In this document: positions 1-7,002 of the stretch, in pieces
How positions within the stretch are numbered: position 1 is the first letter of the stretch
Layout: the number at the start of each line of letters is the position of its first letter
From: Deltaproteobacteria bacterium
Lineage (GTDB): Bacteria > Desulfobacterota > Binatia > Binatales > Binataceae
NCBI GenBank assembly: GCA_021780225.1
Contig: JAJXZF010000021.1
Span: forward strand, 1 to 64,000
Length of the DNA: 64,000 nt
Direction: 5' to 3'
Notes under the pieces: generated by a model
Told to the model about the DNA's origin: nothing
What the model saw: only the letters and a program-made list of their open reading frames with translations
The model's database searches: none
Translations under genes and position numbers: made by a program

Positions 1-240
1 CTCCGCCGCTCCCGCGTCGCGCCGTTCGCCGAGCGGAACGGTGTGAGTCAGGCTATGGTTTCCGATCCAATGGCCGGCGTCGCGCGCCTGTTCGGCGAGC
101 CGGCGCCGGCCGGAATCGGCGAGCTTGCCGCCAATCACGAAGAAGGTCGCCAGCAACCGCCGTTCGCGCAGAATCTCGAGCACGCGCGGCGTAACCTCGG
201 GTTCGGGGCCGTTATCGAAGCTGAGCGTAACCTTGCTCAT
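1..240 (-). CDS. Polysaccharide deacetylase (NodB-fold), 3' part cut by window edge
   Basis: Only the first 80 residues lie in the window; the gene runs off the left edge. The N-terminus has the NodB-fold motif 1 as SFDNGP (residues 7-12) and motif 2 as HSLTH (62-66), with ATFFVIGG between them, as in carbohydrate esterase family 4 enzymes that remove acetyl groups from cell-wall or exopolysaccharide sugars. The catalytic-base Asp9 and both metal-binding histidines are present, but the usual second Asp, a metal ligand in classical members, is Asn10. The ATG has an AGGAG about 12 nt upstream. No signal peptide is visible, so a cytoplasmic or atypical member is possible. It follows the miniprotein at 300-419 on the same strand. 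Confidence 0.85.
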   Translation of the reverse strand, partial: MSKVTLSFDNGPEPEVTPRVLEILRERRLLATFFVIGGKLADSGRRRLAEQARDAGHWIGNHSLTHTVPLGERRDAGAAE

Positions 241-299
241 CGCGAAGGCGCTCCTGATCGGTCAATGCGCCGCTTGCGAGCGCAGGCGGCGCGAACCGA

Positions 300-419
300 T
301 TACTTCTTTTGTTCCATCGGCGCGTTGCAGCATTTGATCGTGCCGCCGCCGCCCTTGGTGACGATCACCTGCGAGCCGCATTTGCCACAGATATAGACTT
401 TACCCAGTTGATTGGCCAT
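300..419 (-). CDS. Desulforedoxin-like zinc/iron miniprotein
   Basis: A 39-residue protein starting MANQLGKVYIC, with a CGKCG knuckle and a CC pair near the C-terminus (pattern CxxC...CC). That matches the N-terminal desulforedoxin domain of desulfoferrodoxins, where four cysteines bind one Fe or Zn. No catalytic neelaredoxin domain follows, so it is a stand-alone domain. A close paralogue with the same MAN.LGK.Y.C.KCG framework lies at 5534-5677. It sits 3' of the acyl-CoA ligase/crotonase genes. Function is unknown; electron transfer or zinc binding are both open. The ATG start is supported by the match between the paralogues from residue 1. Confidence 0.75.
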   Translation of the reverse strand: MANQLGKVYICGKCGSQVIVTKGGGGTIKCCNAPMEQKK

Positions 420-453
420 TTCGTTCGATTGCTCCCGGTTTGCGAAATTCCGC

Positions 454-1242
454 CTACGCTCCCTTGAACAGCGGTTTGCGCTTGTTCAAAAAAGCCGTCA
501 CGCCTTCTGCGCGATCGGCCGTGGTTTGTAGCAAAGCGTACAAGTCCTCTTCAAGCCTTATGCCCTGTTCGATCGTCATATCCGCGCCCTTGCGCACGGC
601 GTCCTTCGCCATCCGCATTCCGAGCGGTCCGCGGCCGCGCAGCACGCCGAACAGTTCGTCCGCGATACGCTTCAGCTCCCGCCGGTCGCGCGCCAAGTAC
701 GTCGCGAGCCCCAGCCGCATCGCCTCCGCGCCGTCGAGCGCCGCGCCGCCGAGCAGCATCCGCAACGCATGCGCCGCGCCGATCAGCCGCGGCAGCCGCT
801 GCGTGCCGCCGAAACGCGGCAGCGCGCCCCGTTCGAGCTGAGTCATCGTAAAGCGCGCGTCCTTGACGGTGGCGCGCAGATCGAGCGCCAGCGCCAGCTC
901 CAGCGCTTCGTCGCCAATATCGCCGTTGACCAGCGCGACGGTCGGTTTGCCGATCCGGGCTAGCGTTTCCACCAGCTCCGCGTCGGCGTCCGCGTCGAAA
1001 CCGGGCGCGAAGACTCCACCGGCGCCCGTAATCGCGAGCGCGGCGATCTCGTCATCGTCTTCGACCGTCTCCGCCAGATCGATCAGCTCGCGCGCCATCG
1101 CGCGGCTGACCCGGTTCGCGGCGGCGGGCCGCGTCAAGGTCGCGACCATCACGCCGTCGGCGATCGCGAGTTCAACCGCCCCCGGGCCGCTATCCGCAAG
1201 TTTGCGCGCGCTGGCGCGGGGCTTCCGTCGGCGGGGAGTCAT
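454..1242 (-). CDS. Divergent enoyl-CoA hydratase/isomerase (crotonase) family protein
   Basis: A 262-residue crotonase-fold protein recognisable from VALVNG (an IAAVNG equivalent), LELALALDL and RFGGTQRLPRLIG. Crotonases stabilise an acyl-CoA enolate with two backbone NH groups. Here the usual GGG segment before the ELA motif reads IGDEAL, and the second catalytic Glu (E164 of rat hydratase, in FGQPE) appears as Gln in FTMTQ; the E144 equivalent is kept. It may therefore be an isomerase, thioesterase-like or inactive member rather than a hydratase. An N-terminal extension of about 20 basic residues precedes the domain. It lies 28 bp after the ligase gene and is probably its operon partner. 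Confidence 0.8.
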   Translation of the reverse strand: MTPRRRKPRASARKLADSGPGAVELAIADGVMVATLTRPAAANRVSRAMARELIDLAETVEDDDEIAALAITGAGGVFAPGFDADADAELVETLARIGKPTVALVNGDIGDEALELALALDLRATVKDARFTMTQLERGALPRFGGTQRLPRLIGAAHALRMLLGGAALDGAEAMRLGLATYLARDRRELKRIADELFGVLRGRGPLGMRMAKDAVRKGADMTIEQGIRLEEDLYALLQTTADRAEGVTAFLNKRKPLFKGA

Positions 1243-1270
1243 GGTCGGGATCGGACGCCGTGGGACCGGC

Positions 1271-2821
1271 TCAAGCGTCGGCCTGCTGGCGGGCGTGCAG
1301 CTCCTTGCGCAGGATTTTGCCGAGCGCGTTCTTCGGCAACTCCGCGATAAACTCGATATTCTCCGGCCGCTTGAAGCTCGCCAGCCGCGTCCGGCAGAAC
1401 TCCTGGATATCCTTCGCGCCGGTCTTCTGCCCTTCGCGCAAGACGATGAAGGCTTTGATCGTCTGCCCCCATTCCACCGAGGGTTCGCCGATTACCGCGG
1501 CTTCTTCGACCGCCGGATGGCTCATCAGGACCGTTTCGATCTCGGCCGGGGCGATATTTTCGCCGCCGCGGATAATCATGTCGTCCTTGCGGCCAGCGAA
1601 AAAGATGTAGCCCTCTTCGTCGAGCCAGCCCAAGTCGCCGGTCGCGCGCCAGCCGTCGGCGAGCGCGGCGTCATCCTTGCGCCCGGCGTAGCCTTTCATG
1701 ATGCGCGGGGTGCGGATGACGATTTCGCCGACCTGCCCGGCCCCGATCAATTTGCCGTCGTCGTCGCGCACGCGCACTTCGACGTCGGGCAGCGGCTTGC
1801 CGATCGAGTTGAGCCGCTTGAGCTTGAGCTCGATCTGCTCGGGCGTGCCTTCGATCCTATGGTCGTCGGGACCGAGCACGGTCAGCGACGAGGTGGTTTC
1901 GGTCTGTCCGTAGGCGTTGACGAAGCCGACGTTTTTCGGAAACGCCTCGATCGCGCGCCGGATTACGGCAACCGGCATCGGCGCGCCGCCATAGGCAAGA
2001 TTGGCGAGCGAGGCGAAATCGGTTTTGGCGAAGGCCGGATGGTCCAGCAACTGCTTCATCATCGTCGGCACGACAAAGGCGTGCGTCACCTTCTCGCGCT
2101 GAACCAGTTCGAGCCAGTTGGCCGGATCGAACTGCGGCATCACGACCATCTTCCGGCCGGTCCAGAGGTTGGTCATCATCGCGGTGGCGCCGGCGATATG
2201 ATAGAAGGGCGCGCATACCAGAAAGACGCCCCGCTCGGTTCCGTCCGCCATCTCGACGTTCGCCGTCACGTATGCGGTGAAATCGTGGAAGCTCAGCATC
2301 ACGCCCTTCGGCAGCGAGGTCGTTCCGCTGGTGTACATGAGCACCGAAACGTCCTGTTCCTCGATCTCGGCTTCGACCTCGTCGGGATCGGCTTTGGCGG
2401 CGAGATCGCCCAGGCGGGCGATGGCGCCGTCGCCCTCGCCGACCGCCATGCATTTGACGCCGTTGAGCTTGGGATGAATCCGCTTGACGAGATCGAGGTA
2501 GCGATCGCCGACCAGCAGCAGCCGTGCGTTCGCGGTATTGATCATGTACTCGAGTTCGGGTTCCTTGGCGCGGTAGTTGAGCGGCAAGAAGGTCAGGCCG
2601 GCTTTGGCGGCGGCGTAATAGCTGGCGATATAAAGATGCGAATTCGTGTCGAGAATAGCCAGAACGTCGCGCGGCTTGAGGCCCTGTCGTTTGAAGACGC
2701 CGGTCAGGCGGGCGACCAGATCGTTCAATTCGCCATACGTGAGCCGGTTTCGCCCATAGACGACGATTTCCTGCTCGGGCGCGATCGAGCCGGGGATCGA
2801 AATGAAGTTAACGGTGTTCAC
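1271..2821 (-). CDS. Acyl-CoA synthetase (AMP-forming), fatty-acid/aromatic-acid ligase
   Basis: A 516-residue ANL-superfamily enzyme that activates a carboxylic acid to an acyl-AMP and then an acyl-CoA. The phosphate-binding loop YTSGTTSLPKG is at about residues 163-173, the AYGQTET motif is near 303, the hinge/adenylate region is ATGDLGWLDEEG, and the catalytic C-terminal lysine is in PKNALGKILRKEL. A GTG start is chosen because an AGGAGGT ribosome site sits about 9 nt upstream and the protein then begins at the family's usual point. It lies between two crotonase genes (7 bp after the upstream one, 28 bp before the next), pointing to a short acyl-CoA degradation operon. The substrate cannot be read from sequence. 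Confidence 0.93.
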   Translation of the reverse strand: MNTVNFISIPGSIAPEQEIVVYGRNRLTYGELNDLVARLTGVFKRQGLKPRDVLAILDTNSHLYIASYYAAAKAGLTFLPLNYRAKEPELEYMINTANARLLLVGDRYLDLVKRIHPKLNGVKCMAVGEGDGAIARLGDLAAKADPDEVEAEIEEQDVSVLMYTSGTTSLPKGVMLSFHDFTAYVTANVEMADGTERGVFLVCAPFYHIAGATAMMTNLWTGRKMVVMPQFDPANWLELVQREKVTHAFVVPTMMKQLLDHPAFAKTDFASLANLAYGGAPMPVAVIRRAIEAFPKNVGFVNAYGQTETTSSLTVLGPDDHRIEGTPEQIELKLKRLNSIGKPLPDVEVRVRDDDGKLIGAGQVGEIVIRTPRIMKGYAGRKDDAALADGWRATGDLGWLDEEGYIFFAGRKDDMIIRGGENIAPAEIETVLMSHPAVEEAAVIGEPSVEWGQTIKAFIVLREGQKTGAKDIQEFCRTRLASFKRPENIEFIAELPKNALGKILRKELHARQQADA

Positions 2822-2828
2822 GGACTGA

Positions 2829-3641
2829 TTACCTCCTGCGCGGCGATGACCGCATAGCCGCCGCTTTCCCCAACGGCGCCTTCAAAAAATTTCCGAGCCG
2901 CGCGGCGAGCCGCCTTTCGAGGTCGAGGCCTTCCGCCAAACTGGCGTCAAGCCCCTCCCAAACCGCGAATTTGGCGCAAGCGACCCGCTCGCGCGGCAGC
3001 CGGCTCAGCGACCTGGCCATCCCAAGGGCGGCGCGGTCGAGCGCCCGCCGCGGCACGACATCGGCGACCAAACCTATAAACAAAGCGCGATCCGCGTCAA
3101 TCCACCGGCCGGTCAAATTCAAATCCAGCGCCCATCCGAACGGCAACCGGCGCGTGGCCGTCTGCGTGCCGGCCACCCCGGGAATCATCCCAAGGCCGGT
3201 TTCGGGCAGGCAAAAGCGGGCGTCGTCCGCAGCGATCGCGACATCGCAAAGCAGCGCCATCTCCAGTCCGCCGCCCACCGTAAAGCCGTGGACCGCCGCG
3301 ACGGTCGGCACCGGCAGGGTGCGCAAGCGGCCCCAGACGTCGCGCCGGAAGCGAATCCATCGCGCCGCGATCGGCGAGGGGGCGCTGCCGAACTCGCTAA
3401 CGTCGCCGCCGGTCGAAAAGGCCGGTCCGGCGCCGCGCAGAACCATCGCGCGGACTTCGGGATCGCGATGGACCGCGGTGAGCGCGGCATAGAGCGCATC
3501 GCGCATCGCGACATTATAGGCGTTGAGCCGATCCGGCCGGTTCAGGGTGATCCATGCGATCGCGCCCCGTTTCTCGAAAAGTACGGGTGGCGAGGGCGGG
3601 CGCGAGGCCTTTCGCGCCGCCGCAATAGTGGTTGCGGTCAT
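2829..3641 (-). CDS. Enoyl-CoA hydratase/isomerase
   Basis: A 270-residue crotonase-family enzyme. Unlike the paralogue at 454-1242 it keeps the canonical features: an FSTGGDV oxyanion segment, VHGFTVGGGLEMALLCD with the first catalytic Glu, and LPETGLGMIPGVAGTQ with the second. It probably hydrates or isomerises an enoyl-CoA made downstream of the acyl-CoA ligase at 1271-2821, which follows after 7 bp. It appears to be the first gene of the minus-strand unit, preceded by a 234 bp gap that holds repeat copy A. A basic C-terminal tail ends in SSPRRR. Confidence 0.9.
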   Translation of the reverse strand: MTATTIAAARKASRPPSPPVLFEKRGAIAWITLNRPDRLNAYNVAMRDALYAALTAVHRDPEVRAMVLRGAGPAFSTGGDVSEFGSAPSPIAARWIRFRRDVWGRLRTLPVPTVAAVHGFTVGGGLEMALLCDVAIAADDARFCLPETGLGMIPGVAGTQTATRRLPFGWALDLNLTGRWIDADRALFIGLVADVVPRRALDRAALGMARSLSRLPRERVACAKFAVWEGLDASLAEGLDLERRLAARLGNFLKAPLGKAAAMRSSPRRR

Positions 3642-3680
3642 CGGTGAAGAACGGCGAAAATCAGTATATCAAGGAGAATC

Positions 3681-3870
3681 TAGAGTGGCGTCCTCTAAGT
3701 AAGTTTGCGCTCCGCGTGGATGCCCGGATCAAGTCCGGGCATGACCAACTCAGTTCGTCATTGCCGGGCCCAGACCCGGCAATCCATCCCTTGCCGCCCC
3801 GCAGTGGGCGACCCGCGCGCCGAGCTGACAAGGCGTCAGGTGGAAGTTATTTGCGGAACCCCACACTAGT
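3681..3870 (+). repeat. Interspersed repeat, copy A (~190 bp) with REP-like hairpins
   Basis: Shares most of its length with 59741-59948, in the same orientation. Two internal hairpins are clear: TGCCCGGA-tcaag-TCCGGGCA at about 3720-3741, and TTGCCGGG-cccaga-CCCGGCAA a little further on. The right end reads GTGGAAGTTATTTGCGGAAC then cccacactag. Copy B has an extra ~18 bp near its left part. The copy stops 5 bp short of the stop codon of the minus-strand amidohydrolase at 3876. Inverted cores of this type are common as REP-like elements in alpha-proteobacterial and other GC-rich genomes. Confidence 0.85.
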
Positions 3871-3875
3871 ACGAA

Positions 3876-5432
3876 TTATGGAGAATACAAGTTGGCCGTG
3901 TCGCTCTGCGCGATCGCCGGCCGTCCGCGCTCGTAAACCACCTTGCCGCCGATAATCGTGAGATCGATCGGCAGATTCGCGAGTTCCGAGGGCTTCACGG
4001 CCAGCGGATCGGCGCCTAAAACAATCAGGTCGGCCAGGTATCCCGGCTCGATTTTGCCGGCTTCGAGCCGGCTCAGCCGCGCCGCCCGGTCCGTAAACAA
4101 TTCGAAAGCGGTGGCGACGGGCAGGGACTCCGCCGACGCCAGCTCTTCGCCGTCGGCGCCGCGCCGCATCACTGCGGCGGAGATCGCCACGAGCGGCCGT
4201 GGCGGCGTTACGGGTGCGTCCGTGGCGGCGGCGATCTCGACGCCAGCGTCGAGCAGACCGCGGGCGCGATAGCGAAAAGGCGTCAGGCCCGGGTCGGCGG
4301 CGTATTTTGCGGCTCGATAATGGAGAAAGCCGGGATTCGTCACGACCCAAACGCCCATCCGCGCGATCGCTTCCGGATAATCCGGGGGAATCACTCCGCC
4401 ATGCTCGAGCCGGCAAACCGTGCCGGCCGCCAGGCGCGGATTGATTTCTTTGCGAACCCGATGGACGGCGGTCAGGGCCGCGTTGATTTCATCCAGCTCG
4501 GTGGCGTGAAAAGCGGCGTCCAGGCCGAGGCTCAAGGCCCGTCCGAGGTCGCGCGCCAGCCGTTCCGGCCGCGCCCGCGCGACGTCCATGAATTTCACTC
4601 CGGCCAGCCTGAGGCCGGCGGCATCGACGATTCGTCGCGCTTCGCTTGCGGCGTCGATGAATTTTTCGCCCAGCATCACGCCGGTGCGCTGGCGAATGGC
4701 GCCGGAACCCACCATTCGCGCGAGGGCCGCAACCTGATCGGGCCCGTTGCGCACGGTCGCGTCGGTGAAGGAGGTGATTCCGCCGGCGGCCAATTCCCGG
4801 CTGAAATTGCGCGCCCGGGATTCCAGTTCGGCCGCCGTCACCAACGGCAGACGGTCCGACAGCCATTGCTCCAACCCGGCCACGAAGCCGGTCAACCGGC
4901 CATCGGAGCCGCGGTCGAGCCACGCGCCATCGGGCGGAAGAAAATCGGGCCTTTCGAGTCCAAAAGCCGCGATTGCGCGCGAATTCAACCATGACGCATG
5001 GAGCGTCTGATGGCGCAGGCGGACGGGATTGCGCGGCGCGGTTTGATCCAGTTCATCGCGGGTCGGGCCGCGCCGTTCGGCGATCAAGGCCTCGTCGCAT
5101 CCGAACGCACGGAGCCAATTGCCGGGCGGGGTTCGTCCTGCCGCCAATCGAAGCGCGGCGAACAGATCGCCAAGCGTGCGGCAGCGCTGCACGCTGGCGC
5201 CAGTGGCGGCCGCGGCGCCTTCCATAAAATGGAGATGGCAATCGATGAAGCCGGGCGCGACAGTCCGGTCGTTTAGGCGGATCAGATGGGTACGCGGGCC
5301 TACCAGCGATTTAAGTTCATTAAATCCGCCGTAGGCCATAATCCGGCTGCCGCCGACGGCCACCGAATTGCATTCGGGGTGGCCGAAGACGCGGCCTTCA
5401 TGCAGCACCAGATCGGCTTTCTCCTGGGCCAT
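3876..5432 (-). CDS. Amidohydrolase (YtcJ/amidohydrolase-3 type)
   Basis: A 518-residue metal-dependent hydrolase. It has the composite beta-sandwich plus TIM-barrel layout, with the HLH metal motif in FIDCHLHF (residues 66 and 68), an EHGGV segment, and ATDAPVTPP near the C-terminal part of the barrel, followed by the return of the sandwich (GYLADLIVLGADPL). These enzymes cleave amide or imide bonds of small molecules; the substrate is not predictable. The ATG at 5430-5432 gives the usual N-terminus with a beta-strand LVLHEGRVF. Its TAA stop lies directly beside interspersed repeat copy A. It is separated from the miniprotein gene by 101 bp. Confidence 0.9.
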   Translation of the reverse strand: MAQEKADLVLHEGRVFGHPECNSVAVGGSRIMAYGGFNELKSLVGPRTHLIRLNDRTVAPGFIDCHLHFMEGAAAATGASVQRCRTLGDLFAALRLAAGRTPPGNWLRAFGCDEALIAERRGPTRDELDQTAPRNPVRLRHQTLHASWLNSRAIAAFGLERPDFLPPDGAWLDRGSDGRLTGFVAGLEQWLSDRLPLVTAAELESRARNFSRELAAGGITSFTDATVRNGPDQVAALARMVGSGAIRQRTGVMLGEKFIDAASEARRIVDAAGLRLAGVKFMDVARARPERLARDLGRALSLGLDAAFHATELDEINAALTAVHRVRKEINPRLAAGTVCRLEHGGVIPPDYPEAIARMGVWVVTNPGFLHYRAAKYAADPGLTPFRYRARGLLDAGVEIAAATDAPVTPPRPLVAISAAVMRRGADGEELASAESLPVATAFELFTDRAARLSRLEAGKIEPGYLADLIVLGADPLAVKPSELANLPIDLTIIGGKVVYERGRPAIAQSDTANLYSP

Positions 5433-5533
5433 TGGCGCACCGGTCCCCTCTTTCCTTGAATCGCGCGCGCCCTGCGCAAAATGTCAAAAGGGCGGCCGGC
5501 GACGCGCGGTGGCGCGGGGCCGCCCTGATTGCG

Positions 5534-5677
5534 TCAGTCGGACGACGGAAGCGGCTTGGCCTCTTTCAGCTTCATTTCGCCCTCGCAACATTCAAGCGCG
5601 CCGGAACCGGCCTTGTTGCAAAGAACCTCGGTGCCGCACTTTTCGCACATGTAACGCTTGCCGAGCACGTTAGCCAT
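5534..5677 (-). CDS. Desulforedoxin-like zinc/iron miniprotein (second copy)
   Basis: A 47-residue protein with MANVLGKRYMCEKCG, then a CC pair and a Lys/Pro-rich tail. It is a paralogue of the 39-residue protein at 300-419; both keep MAN.LGK.Y.C.KCG..V....G.G...CC...M. A strong GGAGG site 9 nt before the ATG supports the start. The CxxC plus CC pattern matches desulforedoxin, which binds one Fe or Zn in a small homodimer. An extra Cys at residue 20 is not shared with the paralogue. It lies between ygfZ and the amidohydrolase on the same strand. Role unknown. Confidence 0.8.
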   Translation of the reverse strand: MANVLGKRYMCEKCGTEVLCNKAGSGALECCEGEMKLKEAKPLPSSD

Positions 5678-5776
5678 CGTTGTTTCCTCCATGCGGCGGG
5701 TTAAATGTCCCGACCGCCAAACAAAATCAAACACGCCGAGTATCATTTCGGCGCTTCGGATAAAAGCCTTCGCCCG

Positions 5777-6790
5777 TCATTGGAAAGGCAAATCGCTCAC
5801 CGTAGCTGAAAACTCGCCATTGTCGGCATGAAGCGCAACCGTGGCGCCCGCCGTCCAAGCCTGCTGATGAATTATCGCGAGGCCGATCGCGCCGAAACGA
5901 GGCGAGCGGACGACCGAGGTGAGGCGGCCGACCTCTTTTTCTTCAAATATAACCGCGGCGCCGGACGCGGGCAGGCGATTTCCGGCAATCCCAAGCCCGT
6001 ACAGCTTTTTTCTAATCCCGCCGCGCGCGGTAGCCCGCTCGATCGTCTCCTGTCCGACGTAACATCCTTTGTTGAACGAAATCGCGGGTTCGAGCCGCGC
6101 TTCGAGCGCGATCGTCTTTTCGTTCGTATCGATTCCGACGGCGGCGCGGCCGTTCTCGACGCGGACGATTTCGAGCGTCTCCGGCGTCACGCGAGACGCT
6201 TTGGGACGGTCCGGGGCGGCCAGGATTCTCGCCGATAAATCGCCAATTATCGCGCGTGGAGCGATGATGGAATAGGCGTGCGTTCCATAGCGCGGCAGAT
6301 TCGCGATCGTCAGCCCGTCCGCCTTCACATGCTGCCATTCCACCAGATCGGCAACGCCGGCGCCGGCGACCGCCGCCGCGGCGCGTCCCGACAGCGGTCC
6401 TTCAAGATCGAGCACGGCCGTTTCATCGAGCGTTTCGAACTCGACGTCATCGGCCACCAGCAGACGTTCCAGATGATCCCGGGCGGCCAGCCAAAGCCGG
6501 CGATCGATTTCGATCAACAGCGCATCCGGCTCGGCGTACAGGAAAAAATCGGCGATCAAATGGGCGCGTTCGTTGAGAATCAAGGCCGGGGCGACCGCGC
6601 CGGCCGCGAGACTTTTCACGTCCTGCGAGCACATTCCGTGCATGAACGCGACCCGATCGCTCCCAACCACGCGAATCAGTATCCGATCCTCAAGCCGCGC
6701 GATTCCGGCGCAATCGCGGACCGCTGAATACTCGGCGTCGATCCGAGACTCCGGAAATGCGTTCGATGCGCCTTGCTCCAGTGAACTCAT
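5777..6790 (-). CDS. ygfZ: Folate-binding iron-sulfur cluster repair protein YgfZ
   Basis: A 337-residue member of the GcvT/YgfZ fold. The diagnostic YgfZ/CAF17 signature KGCYVGQE is at residues 241-248, preceded by FN, and the C-terminal barrel ends with the typical small domain. YgfZ uses tetrahydrofolate to help maintain or assemble 4Fe-4S enzymes such as MiaB. The length is normal for the family. The ATG at 6788-6790 is followed by a short Ser/Glu-rich stretch before the domain; an internal start is possible. It is transcribed divergently from the exported protein at 7003. Confidence 0.92.
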   Translation of the reverse strand: MSSLEQGASNAFPESRIDAEYSAVRDCAGIARLEDRILIRVVGSDRVAFMHGMCSQDVKSLAAGAVAPALILNERAHLIADFFLYAEPDALLIEIDRRLWLAARDHLERLLVADDVEFETLDETAVLDLEGPLSGRAAAAVAGAGVADLVEWQHVKADGLTIANLPRYGTHAYSIIAPRAIIGDLSARILAAPDRPKASRVTPETLEIVRVENGRAAVGIDTNEKTIALEARLEPAISFNKGCYVGQETIERATARGGIRKKLYGLGIAGNRLPASGAAVIFEEKEVGRLTSVVRSPRFGAIGLAIIHQQAWTAGATVALHADNGEFSATVSDLPFQ

Positions 6791-6972
6791 CTGAAGGAAT
6801 TTACGGCTTGCGGGCGGATTAACCGCGCCTCAAAAAAATTAACAGATTCGGCGCGCCCGCCACAACTCTATCAGCAGCGAACCTGCTCGGCTGTTTTATC
6901 CGCCGCGAGGTTGGCGCGCGCACAATTTCGCTTCGTCACGTAAGATCTTCTAACCGCTGCGGGAGTTAGGCG

Positions 6973-6978
6973 TATAAT
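6973..6978 (+). promoter_or_regulatory. Candidate -10 element TATAAT for the exported-protein gene
   Basis: A perfect TATAAT lies about 25-30 nt before the candidate starts of the following plus-strand gene. A weak -35-like TTCTAA occurs roughly 17-20 nt upstream. The divergent ygfZ start is at 6790, so this ~200 bp gap is expected to carry promoters in both directions. Confidence 0.45.
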
Positions 6979-7002
6979 CGCTTTATTGGAACGATTTTGG
7001 GG

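Noticed and set aside
863-2857. A 664-codon open frame on the plus strand
   Set aside because: It runs antisense to the well-supported crotonase and acyl-CoA ligase genes and has the Arg/Ala/Asp-rich composition of a shadow frame in GC-rich DNA.
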